The notes: a model not told the origin generated them from the letters alone. A DNA stretch of 45,415 nt from Tindallia sp. MSAO_Bac2 (GCA_003838145.1 QYZZ01000083.1:1-45415), one strand, 5' to 3'; positions 19,239 through 28,052 are shown, counted from the stretch's first letter. Numbers and translations are program-made.

Positions 19239-20417
19239 ATGTATAATGAGCAATTCAATGAGGTAATTTCCCGGAAGGGAACCCATTCCATTAAATGGGA
19301 ATTTGGAAAGACGTTTTTTAATGATGACGATATCCTGCCCATGTGGGTGGCCGACATGGATTTCCCAAGTCCGCCGGAAGTGGTTAAAGCCGTAAAGGAG
19401 AGAGCCAGTCACGGCATTTACGGGTATACCGGAATATCGGATGAGTATTTGGATTCGGTAGTCCAGTGGATGAAAAAACGCCATCAGTGGTCCGTTGCTC
19501 CTGAAGAAATCACTTTTATCAACGGAGTGGTACCAGCACTTAATATGTTAATGCAAAGCTTTGCACAGCCTGGTGATTACGTTGTTATTCAGCCACCAGT
19601 ATATTATCCGTTTTTCAGTGTTGTTCGGAATAACGGACAGATACCGCTTCTCAACACTCTTGTGGAGGGTTCTGATGGATATGTAATGGATTTTGACGAC
19701 CTGGAGGCTAAATTAAAAAATCCCCGCACTACCATTATGATTTTGTGCAGCCCACACAATCCGGTGGGCAGAGTATGGAAAAGAGAAGAATTGCTTCGGG
19801 TGGCGGAGCTGTGCCTGGCCCATGATGTATTGCTTATCTCTGATGAGATTCATCAGGACCTGGTATTTGATGGTTTTTCTCATATCACCACTGCAACGCT
19901 TTCAGAGGAAATCGCCCATAATACCATTACCTGTACAGCCCCCAGCAAAACCTTTAACATGGCCGGTCTTCAGTCGTCCAACATTATGATCCAGGACGAG
20001 AAGAAACGCCGGGTTTTTTCGCAGACCCTTGAACGTAACGGCGTTTTTGGAATGAATCCTTTCGGAGATGTGGCAACCATTGCTGCATACCGACACGGAG
20101 AAGCCTGGCTGGATTCTTTGATGCAGTATTTAACAGGGAATCTCCACTATTTGCAAAACTTTCTCCAACAACGATTTCCAGAAATTAAAATGAATCCGCC
20201 GGAAGCCACTTATTTAGCATGGCTTGACTGCCGTTCTTTAAACCTCAGTAAGTCAGAACTTGAAAAATGGCTGGTGGAAAAAGCCGGCGTTGCCCTAAAT
20301 CAGGGGTACACTTTCGGCGATACGGGGGCCGGTTTTGTACGCCTTAATTTTGCATGCCCCAGGTCTATTTTGGAAGAAGGACTGGAACGAATAGAAAAAG
20401 CAAAAAATTCATTGTAA
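19239..20417 (+). CDS. MalY/PatB-type PLP-dependent C-S lyase/aminotransferase
   Basis: A 392-residue fold-type I PLP enzyme of the MalY/PatB group (cystathionine beta-lyase activity). Visible are the N-terminal MWVADMDFPSPPEVV, YGYTG, the CSPHNPVGRVW segment with the cofactor-binding Asn, ISDEIHQDLVF with the PLP-pyridine Asp, the Schiff-base Lys in APSKTFNMAGLQ, and the C-terminal GAGFVRLNFACP with the carboxylate-binding Arg. The start ATG has AAGGAGG 7 bases upstream. It is a single gene with a strong terminator. A likely role is cleaving cystathionine or cysteine conjugates. The exact substrate cannot be read from the sequence. Confidence 0.93.
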   Translation: MYNEQFNEVISRKGTHSIKWEFGKTFFNDDDILPMWVADMDFPSPPEVVKAVKERASHGIYGYTGISDEYLDSVVQWMKKRHQWSVAPEEITFINGVVPALNMLMQSFAQPGDYVVIQPPVYYPFFSVVRNNGQIPLLNTLVEGSDGYVMDFDDLEAKLKNPRTTIMILCSPHNPVGRVWKREELLRVAELCLAHDVLLISDEIHQDLVFDGFSHITTATLSEEIAHNTITCTAPSKTFNMAGLQSSNIMIQDEKKRRVFSQTLERNGVFGMNPFGDVATIAAYRHGEAWLDSLMQYLTGNLHYLQNFLQQRFPEIKMNPPEATYLAWLDCRSLNLSKSELEKWLVEKAGVALNQGYTFGDTGAGFVRLNFACPRSILEEGLERIEKAKNSL

Positions 20418-20422
20418 ATACG

Positions 20423-20460
20423 AAGCCGCATGCAAGTAAATAGCTGCATGCGGCTTATTT
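20423..20460 (+). terminator. bidirectional terminator after the MalY/PatB gene
   Basis: The perfect 12-bp stem AAGCCGCATGCA / TGCATGCGGCTT with a 10-base loop is followed by ATTTTTA. It stands between convergent genes and can serve both the aminotransferase and the selenoprotein gene on the other strand. Confidence 0.88.
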
Positions 20461-21087
20461 TTAGTCTGTATTTATTTCCAGATATTCTTCTATATTGCTG
20501 AGTAAACGGTCTGTTACCTGTTGGTGCAGCAATTCTCCCTCCGGACTTATAACGGCTATGCCTCTTCTGATAACATCCGGATTGTCGGCAATTCCCGTGT
20601 AGGAAAATAATGCTGCCTCCGGATCAGACAGGAGATGAAAATCGATGTTTCTGCTTTCAATGAGCCGGGCATGATTTGACGGCACATCCGCACTGACTCC
20701 GTAAATACTATACCCTTGGCTCTCTATTTCAGGCAATATTTCGTTCAGCTGTTCCAGCTGATTAACACAAACGCCTCAGGCAGCTCCCAGGAAGAAAGCA
20801 AAAATAGTGCCCGATTCGGCTTCAGCCGCTAATTCAGCTATATTTTGTGACTCTTCCCTTTCATCCATAAGGGATATGTCCTCCAGTTCTCCAGGGTCCA
20901 CCTCTATCTCTTCAATATTCCCAGCCGGTGCTTCTGCCTGATGCCGCAATGACTGCACCCCCAGAAATATTACCAGGACAATCAGCACCACCGCTGCAGT
21001 AATCATTATTTTCATTACTTTTTTTCCTTTTTCCGGTTGTACATTTTTCTTGGCCTTGTTTCTTTTAATTTTTCTGGTCTGCGACAT
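20461..21087 (-). CDS. membrane-anchored thioredoxin-fold selenoprotein (AhpC/TSA-like, U-x-x-C)
   Basis: A single 208-residue frame interrupted by one in-frame TGA (20776-20778), read here as selenocysteine at residue 104. The N-terminus is basic, followed by one transmembrane helix (about 25-45, MKIMITAAVVLIVLVIFL) and an acidic linker. A redox domain then begins GTIFAFFLGAA-U-GVC and continues NQLEQLNEILPEIESQGY, YGVSADVPSNHARL and the C-terminal EGELLHQQV. TGA falls exactly where thioredoxin, TlpA and peroxiredoxin proteins carry the first active-site Cys, and a second Cys follows at +3. A short hairpin (CAGCTG-GAA-CAGCTG) begins 15 bases after the TGA. The start ATG has GGGGGG upstream. 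The domain should face outside and act as a thiol peroxidase or disulfide reductase. Confidence 0.85.
20743..20766 (-). promoter_or_regulatory. candidate bacterial SECIS hairpin
   Basis: Immediately downstream of the in-frame TGA, the coding strand can fold as GTT-AAT-CAGCTG-GAA-CAGCTG-AAC, a 6-bp stem plus three more pairs around a bulge. Bacterial SECIS elements lie in the coding region at about this distance. The tiny loop is not a textbook match, so this is a candidate only. Confidence 0.4.
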
Positions 21088-21290
21088 AAAGGCATTCCCC
21101 CCAAATAAATTTATGAACCTATACAGCTGCAAAGCTGGTACTCCATCAGACTATTTGTTTTTTACCCTTTCAGGCAGATGCATACGCAGGTTTGAAAGAT
21201 AAACGTTTATCCTTACTGATAGCGGGTAAAATTCAATCTGTAAACACATCGTTTTTTCTACTATTAAACACAACCGAGGGAGTGATTCTT

Positions 21291-21725
21291 GTGAAGACAG
21301 AAAAATCCGGATTAAAAAATGTAGAATGGTGGCTTTTGCTTGCTGTACTCGGCATCATACTAGTGGTCATTTTTGCTGTTATGAACGCAGGCCCGGTACC
21401 ATTCCAGTTTTTCTTGTGGCACTATGAGATCAGCCTTGCTTTGCTCATTTTTCTTTCTGTCGCCGTCGGTATTGTTATTGCAGTCAGTTTAGGTCTGGTA
21501 AAACAATTCAAAAACCGAAAAACCTTTAAAGACTTAGAAAAACAGGTTCAGGCTCTTAAGCTTGAAAATGAGTCATATTCCAAAGAGTTAGAGTCGTTAA
21601 AAAAGAATAAAAAGCCTGAGCCGAAACCCGAGGACTCATCACCTAAGGAAGCTCAGGACATAGCATTGGCGGATGCAGAAAGTTCGGACCAGCAACAAAA
21701 AGACAAGGAATCAACTGGTAAGTAA
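21291..21725 (+). CDS. LapA/DUF1049-family membrane protein
   Basis: A 144-residue protein with two closely spaced transmembrane helices (LLLAVLGIILVVIFAVMNAG and ISLALLIFLSVAVGIVIAVS) separated by the short PVPFQFFLWHYE segment diagnostic of the LapA/YrvD-type DUF1049 family. A cytoplasmic coiled coil follows (LEKQVQALKLENESYSKELE) and then a charged, low-complexity tail. I chose the GTG at 21291 because GAGGGAGTGA lies 7 bases upstream; the open frame extends further but without a ribosome site. In enterobacteria LapA helps lipopolysaccharide assembly, but in this monoderm group the role is unknown. Its 3' end overlaps the convergent patatin gene by 15 bases. Confidence 0.85.
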   Translation: MKTEKSGLKNVEWWLLLAVLGIILVVIFAVMNAGPVPFQFFLWHYEISLALLIFLSVAVGIVIAVSLGLVKQFKNRKTFKDLEKQVQALKLENESYSKELESLKKNKKPEPKPEDSSPKEAQDIALADAESSDQQQKDKESTGK

Positions 21726-22949
21726 GGGGCTTATCCAATCCTTATTACTCCCTAAAAGTGTCACGATATCGTGACGCTTTTTTTCTTTGCCAATTTTCAT
21801 CAAAGATTCCGAAGCCTTAATTAAGTAAGCAGCTTTATTGTATACATCTTTTTTCTTTTCATAATGTGACGTGCATATATTCAGCTTTTCAAGCAAATCC
21901 CGAAAAGAATATAATTGCAGGGACTCTATTTCATAGGATTTAGCTACAGCTTCCATTAAAGCGATTATTAAATCCTTATGGCTTGATTCTTTCGGCAATT
22001 CAAAAATATCGATCATGTATGGCAGCGCTTCTTCCAGAAAGAGACGATTCAGAGTTTTGCTTTGACTCAGGTCCAGGGCGGTACACATTTTTTTCTGTAA
22101 ATCAGTCGGCCATGCCAGCATGGCCTCCAGAACAGCCCGATCTGTCGGAGCATCATAAATATAATAATGACTTCCCTCCATTTTATCCAGCACACGGAGA
22201 GTATCGAGGTATCCGATCTGTAAATTCCGCCGGCTTTGCTCTGTAGTAAAGTTCAGAACGCCCCCCAGCTCCCGGTTTGGACAGATGTAGACCAGTTCTG
22301 TATCACCCGGATCCACTTTTAGAATCCTTCCCCGGCCATAAAGGCGAACTACGTATATTTTTGAATATCCTTTTCTAAGCAGCATGTTGATGGGCAAATT
22401 GTTATAAAAACTGCCGTCCAGGAATCGTTTCCCATTAAACTTCCTGTCCTTAAACACAGGCAGATAGGATGACGCCATTAAATAATCGGCCATTTTCCCT
22501 TCCGGCACATCTTCCTTAAACAGCTCCAAAGGTTCCATATCCGACAGGGAATAGGTCACAAAGCCAAAGTCTTTGGTGGAATCCCGGATTTTCTTTTCAT
22601 TGATCATTTGCTGAACCAAATCGTATAATGGTGCCGTATCAACACCAGAGTTTCGAATGGCTTTTCGGATCTCCTCCAGTAAAATACTGACATTTTTCTG
22701 ATCCAGTTTCCAGTCTGTTATCAGTTCATTGATATCATCGTCGATGGATAAGACCCGATTTGGCTCCACATTATACCAGGTTTCCCAGGCCAGATCGAAA
22801 TCTTCCTGAAGGATCATAGCACCATTCAAAGCCCCTACTGAAGTGCCTGTCACACCATCAAAATCAATTCCTTTTTCGCGAAAGGCCTTCCAGGCTCCAA
22901 TCTGATACGCACCTTTTCCGCCTCCACCTTCTAATGTCAAACCTGTCAT
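21711..22949 (-). CDS. patatin-like phospholipase family protein
   Basis: A 412-residue patatin-domain lipid acyl hydrolase. The oxyanion-hole motif GGGGKGAYQIG is at residues 8-18, the nucleophile elbow GTSVG at about 40, and the second catalytic residue is in FLDGSFYNNLPI (D-G dyad), all intact. The C-terminal ~190 residues (from about VVRLYGRGR on) form a variable helical extension without a recognised domain. There is no signal peptide, so it is probably cytoplasmic or peripheral on the inner face of the membrane. A GAGGAGAG site precedes the ATG. It is a single gene, convergent with the LapA-like gene. Confidence 0.92.
   Translation of the reverse strand: MTGLTLEGGGGKGAYQIGAWKAFREKGIDFDGVTGTSVGALNGAMILQEDFDLAWETWYNVEPNRVLSIDDDINELITDWKLDQKNVSILLEEIRKAIRNSGVDTAPLYDLVQQMINEKKIRDSTKDFGFVTYSLSDMEPLELFKEDVPEGKMADYLMASSYLPVFKDRKFNGKRFLDGSFYNNLPINMLLRKGYSKIYVVRLYGRGRILKVDPGDTELVYICPNRELGGVLNFTTEQSRRNLQIGYLDTLRVLDKMEGSHYYIYDAPTDRAVLEAMLAWPTDLQKKMCTALDLSQSKTLNRLFLEEALPYMIDIFELPKESSHKDLIIALMEAVAKSYEIESLQLYSFRDLLEKLNICTSHYEKKKDVYNKAAYLIKASESLMKIGKEKKRHDIVTLLGSNKDWISPLLTS
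21754..21785 (+). terminator. terminator of the LapA-like gene inside the patatin coding region
   Basis: AAAAGTGTCACGAT / ATCGTGACGCTTTTTTTC forms a strong stem around the exact palindrome GTCACGATATCGTGAC and is followed by a T-run on the plus strand. It lies within the last codons of the convergent patatin gene, so the same bases both terminate one gene and encode the RHDIVT segment of the other. Confidence 0.75.
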
Positions 22950-23079
22950 GTCGACTCTCTCCTCATTCTATTAAAATCAAAGAAATTCAATTGAAAATTA
23001 ACCGTTAAATACCTACCCAATCCATTCAAGCTTAAATCTGCAGCCTATGGATGTGCAAGTATAATACCAGCGTTACAAA

Positions 23080-23111
23080 AAGAAGAGAAGAACGATTTGT
23101 CTTCTCTTCTT
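23080..23111 (-). terminator. cstA terminator
   Basis: The 12-bp stem AAGAAGAGAAGA / TCTTCTCTTCTT with an 8-base loop is followed on the minus strand by TTTTTG. It stands 41 bases after the cstA stop. Confidence 0.85.
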
Positions 23112-23152
23112 AATTTTCAGCATTTATTCATTTTAAGCTTGTTTGTAAGATT

Positions 23153-24766
23153 TTACTCCTGATCGGATGCTTCAGTCTTAAACAAAATACCAAATCCTTG
23201 AACCAACAGCACAATTGCCAGAATGAAAAGCAAGACAGGGAATGCTACCAAAATCATGTTTCCTGTAGCAAGATTGGTTCTTGCCAGGAAGAAAAGCGCC
23301 AACAGGGTAGCTGCAAACATAAATACGATTGGAACAACAAACATCCCATATCCTTTGTTGATCTTTTTCAGCCAAACAGCAACTGCCATGAGTGCCAGTG
23401 CCGCCAACAACTGATTTGCAGAACCAAAGATAGGCCAGATTAATTGCCAGCTGGTGACCGCCAGTAAACCGCCAAGCACAACGGTTACGCCGGTAGCTGC
23501 ATACATATTGGTGAAAATCGGTTTCTTTTCTGTTGGATCTTCAGGCTCAAAAAATTCCTGAAGAATAAATCTTCCCAATCGGGTTGCCGTGTCAAGACTG
23601 GTTAATGCGAAAGCTGATACAGCCAACGCTACGAAGGATTTACCTATTTCAAAGGGTATTCCAAAACTGGTCATAAAAACACCGATACCATCAGAAAACA
23701 CGTTAACCGGACCACCGTCGGCTAATAGTTCTGTTAGTCTTGGGCCAGCTACATAAGCTGCAGTAATAATTGCAATGGTAGCCAGAACTCCTTCAATAAG
23801 CATACCACCATATCCGACCAGCTTGGCATCACTCTCTTTTGTAAGCTGTTTCGATGACGTACCGGATCCTACCAAGGAGTGAAATCCGGAAATGGCTCCA
23901 CAGGCAACAGTAATAAACAGCATTGGGAATAAGTACTGTCCGCCAACATTAAAGCCCATATATCCTTCCAACTGAATGGTAGGACGGGTAATCAACAGTC
24001 CCAAAACGGCTCCTGCCAGCATTGCATAAAGAAGGTATGCATTGAGGTAGTCACGTGGCTGCAATAGTATCCATACAGGTGTTACGGAAGCAACCGCGAT
24101 ATATACAAGCAATAACGCTATCCAAACGTTTCGGGATAGAATAAGCGGAAACATGTTACCCAGAGCAATACACACTAAAAGTAGAGCAACACCAATAACA
24201 GAACCAATTTTAAGCGAAAAGCCTCTGCGGTAAACAAGGTTTCCAAAGCCAATTGCCAGAATAATGAAAAGTACAGAAGCCGTTCCGGCAGCCGGCACAG
24301 AAACAAAGGTGTTGGCAACGATATTGGTGAATGCTGCAACAACCAGCAGTAGTGTCAGCCATGCAAAAATAGAGAACAGACGTTTTCCTTTTCTCCCCAT
24401 AGTCGACTGAATTACTTCTCCAATGGATTTACCTTCATGCCGCACGGAAGCATAAAGGGAGCTGTAATCCTGTACGCCTCCAAAGAATATACTACCCACA
24501 ATGATCCAAAGCAGCACAGGGATCCATCCGAATATTGCAGCTGCAATGGGCCCGACTATCGGACCCGCTCCAGCTATGGAAGCAAAGTGGTGACCCAGCA
24601 GAACTGCAGACGAAGCCGGGACATAATCGACACCATCACCGCGTGTATGAGCCGGTGTCGGTTTGGAATCATCGATACCCCATTGCTTTGTAAGCCAGGC
24701 ACCATAGGTCACATAAGCAACAGAAAAAGCAATAATTGATATAAGAACTAATATTAATGCGTTCAT
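23153..24766 (-). CDS. cstA: CstA-family carbon starvation protein, probable pyruvate/peptide transporter
   Basis: A 537-residue polytopic membrane protein with about 14-16 hydrophobic segments. The CstA signature segments are all present: VPASSAVLLGHHFASIAGAG, GPIVGPIAAAIFGW, FFGGVQDYSSLYASVRHEG and GFHSLVGSGTSSKQL. The length is that of the shorter Gram-positive type rather than the ~700-residue E. coli CstA or BtsT. In E. coli, BtsT and CstA import pyruvate, and btsT is controlled by the LytS/LytR-type BtsSR system. A LytS/LytR-type pair lies two genes upstream here, so pyruvate uptake is the best guess. The ATG has AAGGAGGAAG upstream, 30 bases after the preceding gene. Confidence 0.93.
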   Translation of the reverse strand: MNALILVLISIIAFSVAYVTYGAWLTKQWGIDDSKPTPAHTRGDGVDYVPASSAVLLGHHFASIAGAGPIVGPIAAAIFGWIPVLLWIIVGSIFFGGVQDYSSLYASVRHEGKSIGEVIQSTMGRKGKRLFSIFAWLTLLLVVAAFTNIVANTFVSVPAAGTASVLFIILAIGFGNLVYRRGFSLKIGSVIGVALLLVCIALGNMFPLILSRNVWIALLLVYIAVASVTPVWILLQPRDYLNAYLLYAMLAGAVLGLLITRPTIQLEGYMGFNVGGQYLFPMLFITVACGAISGFHSLVGSGTSSKQLTKESDAKLVGYGGMLIEGVLATIAIITAAYVAGPRLTELLADGGPVNVFSDGIGVFMTSFGIPFEIGKSFVALAVSAFALTSLDTATRLGRFILQEFFEPEDPTEKKPIFTNMYAATGVTVVLGGLLAVTSWQLIWPIFGSANQLLAALALMAVAVWLKKINKGYGMFVVPIVFMFAATLLALFFLARTNLATGNMILVAFPVLLFILAIVLLVQGFGILFKTEASDQE

Positions 24767-24795
24767 GATCTTCCTCCTTCTTTATTATTCCAGTT

Positions 24796-25302
24796 CTATG
24801 TGCTTAAAACGGGTGAATAAACCTCTTGAACCTCCTTTCCTCTTTTATTATAATAAACGCTCCCGGTAGCAATATTCACTGCTACGAGGCGTATGTAAAC
24901 CCAACCCTTCAATCCAAAGGCAAAGCTTTTATTATACTTCTTTTTTTCAAGCTGTTGGATAACATTTTCTTTTGGATCTATTTCAGTGACAATCGTTCCG
25001 GTTATTATAGTAGACATATGTTCGTCGTGAGGATTCACTTTTTCCTCTGCTGCTTTCAACAATATATTCCAGTAATCATTAAGTTCTAATCCAGTCAATA
25101 CATCTATTTTCTTCACAAAAACATGTTCGTGATTTTCCATGGCATAAATTTTTAATTTTTTGCTGGCAAAATATCGTTCACTTCGAATTTTAGATTTCGC
25201 ATATAAATCGAAATTCATCTGCTGGTACTCATGATTTCTTTCCATATCAAAATATTGTTGAAGCCTGTCTTCAATTAATTGCAGATATTTCTCACGTTCC
25301 AT
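24796..25302 (-). CDS. uncharacterised 168-residue protein upstream of cstA
   Basis: I do not recognise this protein. It is soluble (no signal peptide or membrane segment), rich in Lys, Glu and Tyr, and begins with a helical stretch (LQLIEDRLQQYFDMERNHEY). Later segments include FASKKLKIYAMENHEHVF, a central acidic helix and a beta-rich C-terminal half (FAFGLKGWVYIRLVAVNIAT). An AAGGAGC site precedes the ATG. It lies between the LytR-type regulator and cstA on the same strand, 30 bases before cstA, and is almost certainly co-transcribed with it. A role in regulating or assembling the transporter is only inferred from position. Confidence 0.8.
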   Translation of the reverse strand: MEREKYLQLIEDRLQQYFDMERNHEYQQMNFDLYAKSKIRSERYFASKKLKIYAMENHEHVFVKKIDVLTGLELNDYWNILLKAAEEKVNPHDEHMSTIITGTIVTEIDPKENVIQQLEKKKYNKSFAFGLKGWVYIRLVAVNIATGSVYYNKRGKEVQEVYSPVLST

Positions 25303-25457
25303 AAAACGCTCCTTTTTTGTATAAATATACGCTGAAAACGCTTTTTCTATTTAAGTAACTATATTATATTAGTAGGCTGACCGGAATATTCGCATAACTC
25401 TCTAAATTGTAGTGAAAAAGGTTTAAATGGTCGTCTTTTGCCACTCAACGGTAAGGG

Positions 25458-26237
25458 CTATCCAATAATGTTCATTCTTTCCTTGAAACTTCTGGTATTG
25501 CTTCTGCTCACCGGAATCACCCGGTCGGTATTATCTTCAATTTTCAGCTGCAAGGCATTGTTAAACCAGTACAGAACTTCTTTAACTTCTTCAAGGTTAA
25601 CAAGAAAGCTTCTATGGGTTCTGAAAAAAGGGGGGTCCGGAAGTTTTTCCTCCCATTCCGTCAAGGTGAGATTAGAAAAAAAGTCTCCTTTTTTCGTTAT
25701 CAGCTTAGTACTCCCTTCCTCAGTTTCTATATACAGAACCTCTTCCAAGTCTAATACATAGAGACGGTCATCCCTTTCCAGGGTAAGCTTTTTCCTTCGG
25801 TGATCCTCCTTCAGATGCTCCTTTAATAGTTTTTTCACCTCAGATAAAGGACTATCAACCTGCATTTCTTTATTTTTTTCAAACTCACGCTCCATGTGGG
25901 AAAGCGTCTTTTCAAAACGTTTTTCATCAATGGGCTTTAGCAGATAATCCACTGCTGCGTATTCAAATGCTTTAAGAGCGTACTTGTCATATGCAGTTAC
26001 AAAGACAATTTTTGAAGAGTAACCCCTGCTAACCATTTCTTCAGCAATATCAAGTCCGGTTAAATCCTGCAGGTGAATATCTAAAAAAACCACATCAAAA
26101 GCTTCTTTTTTCAATAAGTTCAATGCGGTTTCACCACTATTTGCCTCTTCGATCACAACGTTATTCCCAAATTCTTCAATTAATGCCCGCAGCTGTTTTC
26201 TGGCAGGTACTTCATCATCAACGACGAGTATTCTCAT
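25458..26237 (-). CDS. LytTR-family response regulator (LytR/BtsR type)
   Basis: A 259-residue response regulator. The receiver domain (1-120) has the acidic pair VVDDE, the phospho-acceptor Asp in VVFLDIHLQ, the Thr in FVTAY and the Lys in YLLKPID. After a charged linker the LytTR DNA-binding domain (about 150-255) contains DDRLYVLDLEEVLYIETEEG, FFRTHRSFLVNL and the C-terminal VIPVSRSNTRSFKERM. The ATG at 26237 is chosen because the ATG two codons earlier abuts the AGGAGG site. It starts 10 bases after the sensor-kinase stop. Its probable target is the downstream gene pair ending with cstA. Confidence 0.93.
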   Translation of the reverse strand: MRILVVDDEVPARKQLRALIEEFGNNVVIEEANSGETALNLLKKEAFDVVFLDIHLQDLTGLDIAEEMVSRGYSSKIVFVTAYDKYALKAFEYAAVDYLLKPIDEKRFEKTLSHMEREFEKNKEMQVDSPLSEVKKLLKEHLKEDHRRKKLTLERDDRLYVLDLEEVLYIETEEGSTKLITKKGDFFSNLTLTEWEEKLPDPPFFRTHRSFLVNLEEVKEVLYWFNNALQLKIEDNTDRVIPVSRSNTRSFKERMNIIG

Positions 26238-26247
26238 GTTCATCCTC

Positions 26248-27942
26248 CTATGCCCCTATCGGAAAACGAACCTCTACTTTGGTCCCTTGTCCTTTAAGGC
26301 TCTTAATGTTCATTCCGTAGCTTTCACCATATAAGGTGGTCAGCCTTTTGTGAATGTTCATGAGTCCAACTGTTTTTCTTTCACCGTCCTTTTTTTCCTC
26401 GGCCAACAACACAGGGATTCGGTTTTCCTCTATGCCAGTTCCATTATCTTCAATAGATACCAGGTAATCCCTTCCAAGAATCGAGGACGAAATTTTAACT
26501 ACTCCCCCTTCCTTTTTTGGGAGAATCCCATGCAGCACGGCATTTTCAACCAAAGGCTGTAAAATCAATGGTGGAACCTTAATTGTGTGCCAGTCTTTAA
26601 GATCGTATTCCACTTTAAGGCGGTCTCCGAAGCGAGCTTCCTCTATCTCAAGATAGGATTTTATATAAGCGATTTCCTGCTCAAAATCCACCAGTGCCCC
26701 CTGGGTGGAAAGGTTTTTTCTGAACAGGATGGAAAGTGAGTTTAATAGAATTTTTGCCTTCTTTCCATCAAAGAGCATAAAGGACTGAATGGTGTTGATG
26801 GCATTAAAAAGAAAATGAGGATTGATTTGAGCCTGCAATGCCCTCAGTTCAGCATCCACCAGCATTTTTTCCTGGGCCTCCACACGACTGACTTCGATTT
26901 GAGTGGAAAATAACTGGGCAAGACCAAGAGCAAGCTCTTCATCCAAATGACTTATTGAGTGTTCTGCTTCCCGATAAAGCTTAAGGGTGCCGACCGTTTT
27001 GTCCTGCTCCTTTAACGGGACCACTATTGCAGCCTTTAGCGGACATTCCTGATAATGACAGTTAATTTCTTCTTTCTTGCTGATAATTCGATGTGCTCCG
27101 CTTTTTACCACTCCTAAAGTTGCACTGGTCGCAATAGGTTCGCCAGGGCGATGGTGATCTGCACCCAGTCCTCGATGAGCAAGGATTTTCCTGTCATCTG
27201 TGATGGAGACAGCTGCAATATCAATATCCTGATAGATAATTTCCACAACTCTTCCCGCTACTTCTTCTTTTAGTCCTTTTCTGAAGTAAGGTAACGTAAG
27301 GTTGGCAATTTTCAGGACTTTTTCTGCATGGCTTGCAGCTATTCTTTCCTGTTCTTTGTAAATGTTCTCCAGGATGCCAACAAACAATGCGATGCCTATA
27401 GAGTTAACAATTACCATGGGAACAACAATCACCTGAACAAGAGCAAGTGCATCGGCAAAGGGCCTTGCAATCAAAAGGATAATCAACATTTGTGCTGTTT
27501 CTGCCAGCATGCCGATAAACAGTGCATATTTCCATTTATTTTTCATGTTGCGAATGTAAAAATAGAAATGTCCACCCATTAGACCTTCAACTATCGTTGA
27601 GACTCCACAGGCAACCGCCGTAAACCCGCCGATATCGATTAAAAAACGATGACCTCCTGCGATCACTCCCGCTCCAAAGCCAACCAGGGGTCCACCGAGG
27701 AGAGCGCCAACCATAACACCTACCACCCTGGTGTTGGCCAAAGCGCCCTGAACCGGTATGCTGTAATAGGTTCCAAGAATTCCTATAAAACCAAAAACAA
27801 CTGCAAGGGCAAGTTTATCCAAAACTCTGGCATCTTTTTTTATAATAAGACGTTTAAATATTCCTATTTTCGATATAATCACTGCCAAAATGATGATTAA
27901 GCCCAACCGATTAATTAAATCAAAAATCATTTCAACTATCAT
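26248..27942 (-). CDS. LytS/BtsS-type sensor histidine kinase
   Basis: A 564-residue membrane sensor kinase. The N-terminal ~190 residues form a 5TM-5TMR_LYT region (GVMVGALLGGPLVGFGAGVIAGGHR is part of its hallmark). A GAF-like domain follows (about 220-350; ISDDRKILAHRGLGADHH, CHYQECPLKAAIVVPL). The His-kinase box has the phospho-accepting His in NPHFLFNAINTIQSF, and the HATPase has the N-box LQPLVENAVLHG and GTGIEE. Family members sense pyruvate or murein-related signals. The ATG has AAGGTGA upstream. With the LytTR regulator it probably controls the nearby CstA-family transporter. Confidence 0.94.
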   Translation of the reverse strand: MIVEMIFDLINRLGLIIILAVIISKIGIFKRLIIKKDARVLDKLALAVVFGFIGILGTYYSIPVQGALANTRVVGVMVGALLGGPLVGFGAGVIAGGHRFLIDIGGFTAVACGVSTIVEGLMGGHFYFYIRNMKNKWKYALFIGMLAETAQMLIILLIARPFADALALVQVIVVPMVIVNSIGIALFVGILENIYKEQERIAASHAEKVLKIANLTLPYFRKGLKEEVAGRVVEIIYQDIDIAAVSITDDRKILAHRGLGADHHRPGEPIATSATLGVVKSGAHRIISKKEEINCHYQECPLKAAIVVPLKEQDKTVGTLKLYREAEHSISHLDEELALGLAQLFSTQIEVSRVEAQEKMLVDAELRALQAQINPHFLFNAINTIQSFMLFDGKKAKILLNSLSILFRKNLSTQGALVDFEQEIAYIKSYLEIEEARFGDRLKVEYDLKDWHTIKVPPLILQPLVENAVLHGILPKKEGGVVKISSSILGRDYLVSIEDNGTGIEENRIPVLLAEEKKDGERKTVGLMNIHKRLTTLYGESYGMNIKSLKGQGTKVEVRFPIGA

Positions 27943-27966
27943 TTATGTCACCTTCCCCATGAACTT

Positions 27967-27996
27967 ATTATACTAAAATTCAGAAAAGTTTGCCAT
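27967..27996 (-). promoter_or_regulatory. candidate sigma-A promoter of the sensor-kinase operon
   Basis: On the minus strand ATGGCA (27991-27996) and a perfect TATAAT (27967-27972) are 18 bases apart, about 25 bases before the start codon. Confidence 0.5.
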
Positions 27997-28052
27997 ATTT
28001 TATTGGGCACTGTTATTGATATCCCTTCGTTTTACCGAAACCATTCTACCTA

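Noticed and set aside
20461-20736. A separate 91-residue redoxin gene starting at a TTG
   Set aside because: The TTG has no ribosome site and the frame is continuous with the upstream segment apart from one TGA at the active-site position, so a single selenoprotein is the better reading.
23080-23111. CRISPR-like or phage repeat at the purine-rich AAGAAGAGAAGA stretch
   Set aside because: It is a single inverted repeat followed by a T-run on the minus strand just after cstA, which is a terminator.
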